Below are positions 43,604 to 51,392 of a stretch of DNA of 64,000 nt, in pieces. Origin of the DNA: Sphingosinithalassobacter tenebrarum (GTDB lineage Bacteria > Pseudomonadota > Alphaproteobacteria > Sphingomonadales > Sphingomonadaceae); NCBI RefSeq assembly GCF_011057975.1, contig NZ_CP049109.1:2883001-2947000 (forward strand), in the 5' to 3' direction. The notes under the pieces were generated by a model. It saw only the letters and a list, made by a program, of their open reading frames with translations. It ran no database searches and was not told the DNA's origin. The number at the start of each line of letters is the position of its first letter. The stretch's first letter is position 1. Both the position numbers and the translations under genes were made by a program.

Positions 43604-43633
43604 CTATACGCGACACTTCGCGCAAACCCTCAA
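43604..43633 (-). promoter_or_regulatory. ECF-type promoter of the CnrYXH-like operon, TTGAGGG-N15-GCGTATAG
   Basis: On the minus strand TTGAGGG (43633-43627) is 15 nt from GCGTATAG (43611-43604), 27 nt upstream of the ATG. The -35 is one arm of a perfect inverted repeat (CCCTCAA-N6-TTGAGGG, 43627-43646) whose other arm is the -35 of the divergent promoter. Confidence 0.78.
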
Positions 43634-43639
43634 GATAAT

Positions 43640-43669
43640 TTGAGGGCAAGAAGCAATTGATGCGTAAAG
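43640..43669 (+). promoter_or_regulatory. ECF-type promoter of the DUF411 gene, TTGAGGG-N15-GCGTAAAG
   Basis: TTGAGGG (43640-43646) and GCGTAAAG (43662-43669) are 15 nt apart, and the gene starts 103 nt further on. It forms a back-to-back pair with the promoter of the CnrYXH-like operon. Confidence 0.78.
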
Positions 43670-43772
43670 GCATTGAGTCAAAAGCACGCGTCGTTTGTCG
43701 GCGCAGAATTTGCGCGGACACATTCTGGCAAAGTCATTCTGCTCGGCGCGGCCTCAGGAAAGGCAAATGTAA

Positions 43773-44240
43773 ATGAGTTTCATCAATCCATCAAAACCGT
43801 TCAGTCGTTCGCTGGCGGCTTCGCTCCTCCTCGCCCTTGCAGCCTGCTCGAATGCGGCCCAGGCCGCGACATACACGATGTACCGCGACGCAGGGTGCGG
43901 GTGCTGTCTTAACTGGGCCGGTCACGTAGAACACGGGCTCGAAGCGGAGGTCGCCTCGGTCGACTCCGACGACATGGCTGCACTAAAGACAGCCAGGGGT
44001 GTACCGCAGGATCTGTGGTCGTGCCACACGATGGAAGTCGATGGCTATATCATCGAAGGCCACGTGCCGGCCGATGCCGTCGCGAAGCTATTACGCGAAC
44101 GCCCCGAAGGAGTGGCAGGCCTGGCCGTGCCCGGAATGCCGCTTGGCTCGCCCGGGATGGAACTCGGGGACCAGGTGCAGCCCTATGATGTCATCGCCTT
44201 CGGCCCAGGCGGGCGGAGCGTGTTCGCATCCTACCCGTGA
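43773..44240 (+). CDS. DUF411 periplasmic metal-binding protein
   Basis: A 155-residue exported protein with a signal peptide/lipobox-like LAAC near residue 24. The DUF411 signature DAGCGCCLNWAGHVE (about 40-54) supplies a cysteine cluster. Further conserved pieces are WSCHTMEVDGYIIEGHVPA and the C-terminal YDVIAFGPGG. DUF411 proteins occur in copper and silver resistance clusters and probably bind Cu(I) in the periplasm. Controlled by the divergent ECF-type promoter. Confidence 0.9.
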   Translation: MSFINPSKPFSRSLAASLLLALAACSNAAQAATYTMYRDAGCGCCLNWAGHVEHGLEAEVASVDSDDMAALKTARGVPQDLWSCHTMEVDGYIIEGHVPADAVAKLLRERPEGVAGLAVPGMPLGSPGMELGDQVQPYDVIAFGPGGRSVFASYP

Positions 44241-44283
44241 ATATGGGCAGCCCTTTTTGCGCCAACTCTGACGGAGGACCATC

Positions 44284-44559
44284 ATGTCGGACTATTCGGT
44301 CAAAACCTCAATTTTCATATGGGGCTGGACACTCAGCCTCTTCCTGCTTTTCAGCTACCTGATCTGCATCGGTTTCGGCCTGCTCGCGCCCGAACAGGCG
44401 CACATGCACGAAGCGTGGGCGCCGCTGCTTCCCGGTTTCGAGTGGCTGACCCTCTCGGGCTTTCTGGCAGGCGCTCTTGGAAGTTTTTTGTATGGTTGGT
44501 ATATTGCTTTAATCGCGGTGCCGCTTTTCCGATATTTTCAGAAGCGTTTCAGTCGATAG
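44284..44559 (+). CDS. DUF5676 family membrane protein
   Basis: A 91-residue protein with two hydrophobic helices (about 10-34 and 56-80) separated by a loop with HMHEAWAPLLPGFEW. It matches the small DUF5676 membrane family. It lies 43 nt downstream of the DUF411 gene in the same direction. The IS3 element starts 95 nt after its end. Function unknown; its location supports a copper-related membrane role. Confidence 0.82.
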   Translation: MSDYSVKTSIFIWGWTLSLFLLFSYLICIGFGLLAPEQAHMHEAWAPLLPGFEWLTLSGFLAGALGSFLYGWYIALIAVPLFRYFQKRFSR

Positions 44560-44717
44560 ACAGAGCTTGTCGCGGTAACTTGGTCCAAGAGGGGCAAGGC
44601 CTCGTCTGGCTCATTTCGATCGCATATTATTACTGGAGCTAGAGCCATTCCCAGTGACGTGCTCCCCTGAAATGTGACCGATTTTGAGTAGAGTCCGACA
44701 CGAAGGAGTCGGACGGA

Positions 44718-44984
44718 ATGAAGCGCAGCAGGTTCAGCGAAGAGCAGATCATCGCGATCTTGAAGGAGCAGGAGGCGGGGATGGCGACGGCGGACGTGTG
44801 CCGCCGCCATGGGATCAGTTCAGCCACGTTCTATAAATGGAAGTCGAAGTTCGGCGGGCTGGAGGTTTCCGAGGCGCGCCGTCTGCGGGCGCTCGAGGAC
44901 GAGAACGCCAGGCTCAAGAAGCTGTTGGCCGAGGCGATGCTCGACAACGTGGTGCTGAAGGATCTGGCGTCAAAAAAATGGTGA
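44718..44984 (+). CDS. IS3-family transposase OrfA
   Basis: An 88-residue protein with a helix-turn-helix at residues 15-45 ([26 protein letters not shown]) and a leucine-zipper-like coiled coil at about 55-75 ([22 protein letters not shown]). It binds the terminal repeats. The A-heptamer (44972-44978) just before its stop allows a -1 frameshift to make the OrfAB transposase. Confidence 0.95.
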   Translation: MKRSRFSEEQIIAILKEQEAGMATADVCRRHGISSATFYKWKSKFGGLEVSEARRLRALEDENARLKKLLAEAMLDNVVLKDLASKKW

Positions 44985-45868
44985 CGCCCGGCGCCAGGCG
45001 GGAAGCCGTCGCCCATGCCCGTGAGCATTACGGGCTGAGCGAGCGTCGGGCGTGCAAGCTGGTTGGCGTGAGCCGACGGGTGATCCGGTATCGATCGTTG
45101 CGGCCGGACGACGGCCCGCTGCGGCAGCGGTTGCGCGAACTGGCGGCGGAGCGTCGTCGGTTCGGCTATCGCCGCCTGGGCTATCTGCTGGCGCGGGAAG
45201 GCATGAAACCTAACCACAAGAAGCTGCTGCGGATATATCGCGAGGAAAACCTTCGCGTCCGTCGCCGTGGCGGCCGCAAGCGTGCCCTGGGCACCAGGGC
45301 GCCGATACTGCTGCCGGATGGGCCGAACCAGCGATGGAGCCTCGACTTCGTCTCGGACAGCTTCGCCTGCAGCCGGCGCTTCCGCATCCTGTGTGTGGTC
45401 GACGACTACACGCGCGAGTGTCTGGCGTTGGTCGCCGACACGTCGCTGTCAGGCGTGCGCGTAGCACGCGAGCTGACCCGACTGATCGGACTGCGCGGCA
45501 AGCCGCATACGGTGGTCAGCGACAACGGGACGGAACTGACCTCGTCGGCCATCCTGCGCTGGTCGCAGGAGCGGCGGGTCGAATGGCACTACATCGCGCC
45601 TGGCAAGCCGATGCAGAACGGCTTCGTCGAGAGCTTCAACGGGCGCCTGCGCGACGAATGCCTCAATGAGACGCTGTTCACCTCGCTGGCCCACGCCCGG
45701 TTCGTGCTCGACGCCTGGCGGCATGACTACAATCACGTCAGGCCACACTCGAAACTGGGCGGCAAGACCCCCGCCGAGATCGCCGGCCAACGTGTCTGGG
45801 GGCATGCCCCCAGACACGTTGCCATCCCCTCAATCAACCATCATGAAGGAGCCGGACTCTACCTCTGA
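44978..45868 (+). CDS. IS3-family transposase OrfB (DDE integrase domain)
   Basis: About 296 residues when read from the ATG at 44978; in vivo it is probably made as an OrfAB fusion through the -1 frameshift at 44972-44978. An HTH_21 region precedes the rve integrase core. The DDE residues are seen in [16 protein letters not shown] and [16 protein letters not shown]. Followed by the HxxRPHS motif ([17 protein letters not shown]). The open frame reaching back to 44837 overlaps orfA and is not a separate start. Confidence 0.95.
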   Translation: MVTPGARREAVAHAREHYGLSERRACKLVGVSRRVIRYRSLRPDDGPLRQRLRELAAERRRFGYRRLGYLLAREGMKPNHKKLLRIYREENLRVRRRGGRKRALGTRAPILLPDGPNQRWSLDFVSDSFACSRRFRILCVVDDYTRECLALVADTSLSGVRVARELTRLIGLRGKPHTVVSDNGTELTSSAILRWSQERRVEWHYIAPGKPMQNGFVESFNGRLRDECLNETLFTSLAHARFVLDAWRHDYNHVRPHSKLGGKTPAEIAGQRVWGHAPRHVAIPSINHHEGAGLYL

Positions 45869-45965
45869 ATGGTAACACTCAGGGGAGCACGTCACCAGAA
45901 CTCCGTCCCAAGGAGAGAGGCGATCCCTGTTAGTTCACGTCGCCATCGGCGCTGTTCTGGGTGTA

Positions 45966-46703
45966 GTGATTCTTCACCCGCTCACGACGCTCGTCTTTTG
46001 GTACGAGTTTGGTGCCTTGGCCTTTGCCGACCAAGACAGCGCACTCAGCTTCATAATCGACCGGACTCTCTCCGCGTTTGCGTTCGAAATGTTTGCAATG
46101 AGCTTGATATATGCCGCGATCGGCGGCGCGATCGGACTGGGTTTTGGAGTGTATCATGTTCGGCTCGTGCACGAGCGGTCCAGAGTTCGCTTTCTGGAAC
46201 GCGAACTCAATGAAGAACTTCCATTACTAATAGCTCGCGGCGAAAGCGAGCAGCTGGAATTCAAATCTTCCTTCCGTTGGGACAGGCGTCAGGAGAAAGT
46301 CAACCGCAGCTTGCAGCAAGTCATCGTCAAAACCCTGGCGGGGTTCCTCAACCAAGAGGGCGGCACTCTCCTTATCGGTGTCGAAGATGATGGCAGCATC
46401 GCGGGCATCGAGGCGGACATGCAAACGCTTAAGCCCGCCAACCAGGATGGCTTCGAACGTTTATTGATGGACACAGCAAAAGAGGGTCTTGGAGGACACG
46501 CGTGTGCTCTGATCCATTGTAGGTTCCACAAACTCGAGGAAAAGATCGTTTGCCGAGTTATTGTGGAGAAGAGCTTGGAGCCGATCTATTTTTCCGAAGG
46601 GAGCGTGGCCCGGTTCATGCTGCGAGCAGGCAATAGCACGCGTGAGCTCGATGTGCGCGAAGCTCAGGCTTATCTCCAGCATCGCGGGAAAGTGAGCATC
46701 TAA
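45966..46703 (+). CDS. Membrane-anchored AlbA_2 (Schlafen-like) domain protein, start uncertain
   Basis: A 245-residue protein with two N-terminal hydrophobic segments (about 1-20 and 35-55). It then has an AlbA_2/putative DNA-binding domain (about 95-215) with the diagnostic ESEQLEFKSSF and LAGFLNQEGGTLLIGVEDDGSIAGIE. The GTG at 45966 cuts into a hydrophobic segment (VHVAIGAVLGVVI), and a good AAGGAGAG lies at 45910, so the real start is probably near 45927-45933 with a non-standard codon, or was lost when the IS inserted 28 nt further upstream. Function unknown. Confidence 0.75.
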   Translation: MILHPLTTLVFWYEFGALAFADQDSALSFIIDRTLSAFAFEMFAMSLIYAAIGGAIGLGFGVYHVRLVHERSRVRFLERELNEELPLLIARGESEQLEFKSSFRWDRRQEKVNRSLQQVIVKTLAGFLNQEGGTLLIGVEDDGSIAGIEADMQTLKPANQDGFERLLMDTAKEGLGGHACALIHCRFHKLEEKIVCRVIVEKSLEPIYFSEGSVARFMLRAGNSTRELDVREAQAYLQHRGKVSI

Positions 46704-46812
46704 CCGCTGGTCTGTGGGACAGCACGCGTGTTCGGAGCGCTTTGTCGATCGGCTCAGTTCCTGCAAATTTATGATGCGGTTGGGGCTTCGCCCCGCCACA
46801 TACTCAAAAATA

Positions 46813-46842
46813 TTGAGGGATGAGCCCCGACCGAACGTACTG
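46813..46842 (+). promoter_or_regulatory. Weak ECF-type motif, TTGAGGG-N15-ACGTACTG
   Basis: TTGAGGG (46813-46819) and ACGTACTG (46835-46842) keep the 15-nt spacing of the other copies, but the -10-like box differs in three positions. It is 47 nt before the start of the APC transporter. Confidence 0.5.
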
Positions 46843-46889
46843 TCCGGCATGATCTTTCTTGAACGGGAGACCATCGACAGGGGAAAGTC

Positions 46890-48242
46890 TTGCAAGACCA
46901 TGAGCACGAGAATCAAAGCGAAACAGCTGGCTCGATAACCCTGCTGGGCGGCGTGGCGATGGGAACCGGCGTCATGATCGGTGCCGGCATATTCGCGCTG
47001 ACCGGGCAGATCGCCGAGCTTGCCGGTCCGCTCTTCCCCTTATCCTTCATCGCTGGCGCGCTGGTAACCTCGCTGGCGGCGTACAGCTATATCAAGATGT
47101 CGAACAAATGGCCGTCTTCGGGCGGCATCGCGATGATCTTGCAGAAAGCATACGGACCCGGCGTGATCGCCGCCTCTGCCTCGCTCCTAATGGCGCTGTC
47201 GATGGTGATTAACGAGAGCCTCGTGGCCCGCACCTTTGCCACTTACGCGCTGCGCCCGTTCGGCCTCGAAAGCAGCGGGTGGCTCGTTTCTCTCGCAGCG
47301 CTTGCCGTCATCATTTTCGCCTATCTCGTCAATGCAGCGGGCAACAGGTCGGTAAGCGGCTTCTCGCTTATCATGTCCGCCATCAAGATCGGCGGCATCG
47401 CGCTGTTCGCAGTCGCCGCGATCTTGGCCAGCGGTTTTTCATCAGGCGCATTTTCGCAGCCCGTCTCGCTGACCAATGCAGAAGCCCTGCTCGCCTCGGT
47501 TGCTTTCTCGATCCTCGCCTTCAAGGGCTTCACCACGATTACCAATAGCGGCGGCGAAATCGTCGACCCGCACAAGAATGTCGGCCGGACGATCATGATC
47601 TCGATCGCGGTCTGTATCGTGATCTATCTGCTTGTCGCAGTGGCGGTGGGTTCGAGCCTGAGCATATCCGAGATCGTCGAGGCGCGCGATTATTCGCTCG
47701 CAGCAGCGGCGCGTCCGGCGCTGGGAGAACTGGGCTTCTATTTCACCGTCGCGATCGCGATCGCCGCAACGACTTCGGGCGTGATCGCGAGCGTATTTGC
47801 CGTGTCGCGCATGCTTGCGATGCTGACCGACATGAAGATGATCCCGCACAGCCATTTCGGCATGAGCGGCGGGATACGCAGCCACATGCTGGTCTATACG
47901 GTGGTCATTGCCGGGACGCTTGCCGTCCTGTTCGATCTGTCGCGGATCGCCTCGCTGGGCGCCTTCTTCTACCTCGTCATGGATATGCTGGTGCACTGGG
48001 GCGTCCTGCGTCACCTGCGCAAGGAAGTCGGCGCGCGAGCATCAATACTTCTTACAGCACTCGCGGCAGATGGCGTGGTCCTCGCAGCCTTTACCGCGGC
48101 CAAATTGCGCAGCGATCCTGCCGTTGTCGCCTATGCGGCGATCGGCATCGTCGCGGTGTTCGTGGGGGAATGGATCTACCTCTCGCGCAATTCCGAAGCG
48201 CCCGCTTCTCACAAAGATGATCGGTCAGGAGAGAAGAGTTGA
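46890..48242 (+). CDS. APC family amino acid permease
   Basis: A 450-residue integral membrane transporter with about 12 hydrophobic helices. The N-terminal GVMIGAGIFALTGQ is the APC-superfamily signature of helix 1. The TTG at 46890 is used (GGGGAAAG upstream) because no ATG or GTG precedes helix 1 in this frame. A His-rich start (MQDHEHENQ) is notable in a metal region. The substrate is unknown: amino acid or polyamine are the usual options. Confidence 0.87.
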   Translation: MQDHEHENQSETAGSITLLGGVAMGTGVMIGAGIFALTGQIAELAGPLFPLSFIAGALVTSLAAYSYIKMSNKWPSSGGIAMILQKAYGPGVIAASASLLMALSMVINESLVARTFATYALRPFGLESSGWLVSLAALAVIIFAYLVNAAGNRSVSGFSLIMSAIKIGGIALFAVAAILASGFSSGAFSQPVSLTNAEALLASVAFSILAFKGFTTITNSGGEIVDPHKNVGRTIMISIAVCIVIYLLVAVAVGSSLSISEIVEARDYSLAAAARPALGELGFYFTVAIAIAATTSGVIASVFAVSRMLAMLTDMKMIPHSHFGMSGGIRSHMLVYTVVIAGTLAVLFDLSRIASLGAFFYLVMDMLVHWGVLRHLRKEVGARASILLTALAADGVVLAAFTAAKLRSDPAVVAYAAIGIVAVFVGEWIYLSRNSEAPASHKDDRSGEKS

Positions 48243-48313
48243 TGGCACCTTCTTCAACCAGCTTTGCCGCTTTTACGCCGGGCTTTTTCGAAACCGTTTC
48301 CCGAAAACCTGAG

Positions 48314-48333
48314 TTGACGAAGCGAAACGTCAA
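48314..48333. promoter_or_regulatory. Inverted repeat TTGACG-N8-CGTCAA upstream of the glutaredoxin-MauE gene
   Basis: Perfect 6-bp arms end 21 nt before the start codon at 48355. A candidate operator or leader structure; short, so moderate support only. Confidence 0.35.
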
Positions 48334-48354
48334 GAAAAACAGATGGAGCGATTC

Positions 48355-49104
48355 ATGACGACCCGAACAGCGGCGGTCTACCGCATGGTGATGGAGGACC
48401 ATGTCTGTCCCTATGGCATCAAGACGGTCGATCTTGTCAAGCGGCAAGGCTTCGAGGTCGACGATCATCACCTGACCAGCAGGGAGGAAACCGATGCGTT
48501 CAAGGACAAGTACGACGTCGAGACCACCCCGCAGACCTTTATCGAAGGCAAGCGCATTGGCGGCTATGACGATGTCCGCGAATTCTTCGGCAAGAGCCGC
48601 TCGCAGCCTGAGGAAGGCGAAACCAGCTATCAGCCGGTCATTGCGATTTTCGCGGTCGCGCTGCTGCTCGCGCTAGGGCTGAGCTGGGCGTTTTTTGACG
48701 ACCTCTTCACTGTCCGGGCCGCAGAATGGTTCGTGAGCCTGTCGATGACCCTGCTCGCCGTTCAGAAGCTTCAGGACGTGCGCAGTTTCTCGACGATGTT
48801 CCTCAACTACGACCTGCTCGCACGGCGCTGGGTGCCCTATGGCTTCGTCTACCCGTTCGGCGAAGCCGCTGCCGGCATTCTCATGACCGCGGGCGCGCTG
48901 ACCTGGCTCTCGGCCCCGCTGGCATTGTTCATCGGCACAGTCGGCGCTGTCAGCGTCTTCAAGGCTGTCTACATCGACAAGCGCGAGCTTAAATGCGCCT
49001 GCGTGGGCGGCAGCAGCAATGTGCCGCTCGGCTTTGTCTCGCTGACCGAAAATCTGTTCATGATCGGAATGGGTCTGTGGATGGGCGCGAAGCTTCTCGC
49101 ATGA
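48355..49104 (+). CDS. Glutaredoxin-MauE fusion membrane protein
   Basis: A 249-residue fusion. Residues 1-80 form a glutaredoxin fold with CPYG (in place of CPYC) as its single-thiol motif and TTPQTFIEGKRIGGYDDV as the cis-Pro/GSH-binding part. Residues 95-249 have four hydrophobic helices as in MauE/DoxX-like methylamine-utilisation proteins, with a CAC pair near residue 217. A membrane thiol-redox role is likely. The ATG at 48355 with GGAG 6 nt upstream is preferred to 48343. First gene of a four-gene operon joined by 4-nt overlaps. Confidence 0.85.
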   Translation: MTTRTAAVYRMVMEDHVCPYGIKTVDLVKRQGFEVDDHHLTSREETDAFKDKYDVETTPQTFIEGKRIGGYDDVREFFGKSRSQPEEGETSYQPVIAIFAVALLLALGLSWAFFDDLFTVRAAEWFVSLSMTLLAVQKLQDVRSFSTMFLNYDLLARRWVPYGFVYPFGEAAAGILMTAGALTWLSAPLALFIGTVGAVSVFKAVYIDKRELKCACVGGSSNVPLGFVSLTENLFMIGMGLWMGAKLLA

Positions 49105-49514
49105 TCACCGCGCTCCTTCTCTCCGTCTTTCTGTTCCTCTCGGCTGTCGCTTCGCACCTTGCCATTCTGGGTGTCGGTCACCGGCTTCTCGACCGGCGCC
49201 GCGATACGCAGGCAAAGCTTGCCGTTTCGCTGATCGTGCTCGCGTCGCATTTCCTCGTGGCGATCCTTTTTGCCGCAGGTTTCTGGCTGGGCGCGCAATG
49301 GGGCCTGGGAGGTTTCGACAAGGCGCCTTCCATGGACTGGATGGACTACTTCTATTTCTCGCTCATCAACGTGACCACACTGGGCCTGGGCGACATTTAT
49401 CCGACCGAGCACCTGAGAGTCCTGGCCGGCGTCGAGGCCCTCACCGGCTTCGCTCTCATCAGCTGCTCGGCGCAGCTATTCTGGACCATGATGCACAAAG
49501 GAGAAAAAGCATGA
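49101..49514 (+). CDS. Two-helix potassium-channel-like protein
   Basis: A 137-residue membrane protein. Two outer helices (about 3-25 and 42-65) are followed by a pore loop with TTLGLGD (K+ selectivity filter TxGxGD) and a last helix (about 110-130). It has no regulatory RCK domain, so it is a minimal Ion_trans_2-type channel. It overlaps the previous gene and the next gene by ATGA. Confidence 0.87.
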   Translation: MITALLLSVFLFLSAVASHLAILGVGHRLLDRRRDTQAKLAVSLIVLASHFLVAILFAAGFWLGAQWGLGGFDKAPSMDWMDYFYFSLINVTTLGLGDIYPTEHLRVLAGVEALTGFALISCSAQLFWTMMHKGEKA

Positions 49515-50038
49515 CTGAAAAGACGACCCACTCGGACAAGGGAGGGGGCGGCAGCTACTGGCGATTCATGGCCATGGTGTCGACCTCGACCGTGATCATG
49601 TTCTTCCTGATGTATGCCAACACCTTTACCGTCGATGATCTTTTCTGGAGCGAAACGCGCTTCTGGATGATGTTTGTCATGGGCGCGATGATGATGGTTG
49701 TCATGCTGCTCTTCATGTGGGGCATGTACAAGGACCGGACCAAGAACTTCATTATTCTGGGCGTCGGCGCCTTCGTGTTCGCCCTCGCGCTGTGGCTGGT
49801 GCGCAGCCAGACCACCGTCGACGATACCGAATATATGGCAGCGATGATCCCGCACCACTCGATCGCGATCATGACCAGCGAACGCGCGAGCCTGAAGGAT
49901 CCTCGCGTGCGCGAACTCGCTCAGGCCATCATCGTCGCCCAGCGCCGCGAAATCGCCGAGATGAAATATCTCATCGACGATATCGAGCAGAACGGTCCTC
50001 GGACCGAAGAACGCCTGCCCGAGGAGATGCAGCCATGA
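49511..50038 (+). CDS. DUF305 domain membrane protein
   Basis: A 175-residue protein with three hydrophobic helices (about 18-37, 50-70, 78-96). It then has a periplasmic DUF305 part carrying EYMAAMIPHHSIAIMTSERA and a helical ELAQAIIVAQRREIAEMKYLI. The HH plus Met pattern is typical of DUF305 and suggests metal or heme binding. It overlaps both neighbours by 4 nt. Confidence 0.9.
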   Translation: MTEKTTHSDKGGGGSYWRFMAMVSTSTVIMFFLMYANTFTVDDLFWSETRFWMMFVMGAMMMVVMLLFMWGMYKDRTKNFIILGVGAFVFALALWLVRSQTTVDDTEYMAAMIPHHSIAIMTSERASLKDPRVRELAQAIIVAQRREIAEMKYLIDDIEQNGPRTEERLPEEMQP

Positions 50039-50523
50039 ACAAGATAGCTTTCACGGCGCTCATCGCGCTACCGCTTGCCGCCTGCAATTCGAACACCGCT
50101 CCGGGCAACGACCGCGAAGCCCAGCTCGACCCGCCTGCCACTGCCGCGCCGATCGAGGATGCGGCCAGTGCACTGGCAAATGTTGACTCAGGCCTGATGC
50201 TTCCCGGGACCATGAATGACGCGGATCTTGCTGCTCTGGGCGCAGGACAGGCCTGCCAGTTCCGCCTGACCGAAGTGGCCTTTCCCTCATTTGTCTATGA
50301 CGGCGACGGGGGCGGAGCAATCAAGATCAATGGCAAATTGATCCCCGTCACTGCCGATGGCCCCGGCAGCTATTCGAACGGTGAGCTTCGGATCAGAACC
50401 CGCATGCTGGATGATGAAGGCGATGCGAGCCTGCAGATGCAGGAGATGATCGTGGCAGCGCCAAGAGCCAAGGATGAGTTTGGCTTTTGGGGCTATACCA
50501 CCTGTCCAGCCGAGGGAGCCTGA
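50035..50523 (+). CDS. Lipoprotein, unknown
   Basis: A 162-residue exported lipoprotein: MNKIAFTALIALPLAAC with the lipobox cysteine at residue 17. The mature part is beta-rich with no recognised domain; two cysteines (QACQFR and YTTCPAE) may pair. Last gene of the 48355-50523 operon. Confidence 0.75.
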   Translation: MNKIAFTALIALPLAACNSNTAPGNDREAQLDPPATAAPIEDAASALANVDSGLMLPGTMNDADLAALGAGQACQFRLTEVAFPSFVYDGDGGGAIKINGKLIPVTADGPGSYSNGELRIRTRMLDDEGDASLQMQEMIVAAPRAKDEFGFWGYTTCPAEGA

Positions 50524-50531
50524 TACTGGCA

Positions 50532-50568
50532 GGGCGCATGGGCGGGCCGTCGGTTACCCCATGCGCCC
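50532..50568 (+). terminator. Candidate terminator hairpin after the lipoprotein gene
   Basis: A perfect 11-bp stem GGGCGCATGGG / CCCATGCGCCC with a 15-nt loop starts 9 nt past the lipoprotein stop. No T-run follows, so rho-dependent or weak termination is possible. Confidence 0.5.
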
Positions 50569-50616
50569 GCGCCTCCGCCCTTCGTCGCCCTCACCAGTTT
50601 TAACAGGAACAAGCAG

Positions 50617-51321
50617 ATGACCGATACGAGGCCCATCGCTGTCTTCGGCGCAGGCGGGAAGACCGGCACCGAGCTACTGAGGCATGCCCTTGCCCGGGAC
50701 ATACCGATCCGCGCCTTCGAACACACGGTGCCCGGACCAGACGAGCGGGTGGGCGACTTCGAATATATCGAATGCGATGTGCTGTCGGACGATTTCGCTG
50801 GCGATCTCGATGGCTGCCGCGCGGTTATCTCGACCCTCGGTGTCGCTTTTGGTCCGGGCAATGCGATCGATCCACCGCCGCTTTATACCGATGGCACGCG
50901 CAACCTGCTCGGGGCGATGGCACAGACGAAGATCGACCGCATTGCCGTGATCTCCGCTGCCTTTGTCGAACATCAGTCGAGCGTCCCGGCCTGGTTTGAG
51001 CTCACCGCCAAGCCTGCATTGTTCAATATACTCGAGCAGATGCGCGCCATGGAAGCGATGCTCAGCGACGCCCAAGGTATCAAATGGACGGCCGCACGGC
51101 CGGGCTGGCTGCTGGATGAGCCTTACACCGGCGATGCCGTCATTACGGACGAACGCTTGGCAGAAGGCTGTTTCCGCTGCCGTCATGCTGATCTAGCGGC
51201 GAGCCTGCTTGAATTCGTGTGCGAAGATACCTGGATCAACGCAAAGCCTGCCATCGGCAGGCCCGAAGCCGAACGTTTCGAAAGTCCTGCCGCCATCAAG
51301 GCCGAACTCGGGATCGATTAA
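50617..51321 (+). CDS. NAD(P)-binding protein, NmrA/atypical SDR type
   Basis: A 234-residue Rossmann protein with FGAGGKTGTELLRHAL at the N-terminus (GxGGxxG cofactor loop), FEYIECDVLSDD, AVISTLG and DRIAVISAAF. No YxxxK site is evident, so it belongs to the NAD(P)H-binding (NmrA/BLVRB-like) group of atypical SDRs. It stands alone, upstream of the MBL-rhodanese gene. Redox sensing or flavin reduction are possible roles. Confidence 0.83.
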   Translation: MTDTRPIAVFGAGGKTGTELLRHALARDIPIRAFEHTVPGPDERVGDFEYIECDVLSDDFAGDLDGCRAVISTLGVAFGPGNAIDPPPLYTDGTRNLLGAMAQTKIDRIAVISAAFVEHQSSVPAWFELTAKPALFNILEQMRAMEAMLSDAQGIKWTAARPGWLLDEPYTGDAVITDERLAEGCFRCRHADLAASLLEFVCEDTWINAKPAIGRPEAERFESPAAIKAELGID

Positions 51322-51340
51322 ACGTCGTAACATTTTTCAA

Positions 51341-51366
51341 TCTGTAACGAGCCCGAACGTTACAGA
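51341..51366. promoter_or_regulatory. Inverted repeat TCTGTAACG-N8-CGTTACAGA, candidate operator
   Basis: Perfect 9-bp arms end 26 nt before the start of the MBL-rhodanese gene. The length and position suggest an operator; there is no T-run, so a terminator is less likely. Confidence 0.6.
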
Positions 51367-51392
51367 CTTTGAGCAACAGACAAGGAAGTCGC

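Larger units (their letters stand above)
44651..45898. mobile_element. IS3-family insertion sequence (IS407-like), intact, 4-bp target duplication
   Basis: Element at 44655-45894 (1240 bp). Terminal inverted repeats are TGACGTGCTCCCCTGA (44655-44670) and its complement TCAGGGGAGCACGTCA (45879-45894), identical over 16 bp, with less perfect similarity inward. Both sides carry the direct repeat CCAG (44651-44654, 45895-45898). A 4-bp duplication and TGA...TCA ends fit the IS407 group of the IS3 family. Encodes orfA and orfB with a frameshift heptamer. Confidence 0.95.

Noticed and set aside
43627..43646. Palindrome CCCTCAA-N6-TTGAGGG as a repressor operator
   Set aside because: Both arms are better explained as -35 boxes of divergent promoters, because each has a GCGTA box at the same 15-nt distance and single arms recur at other genes.
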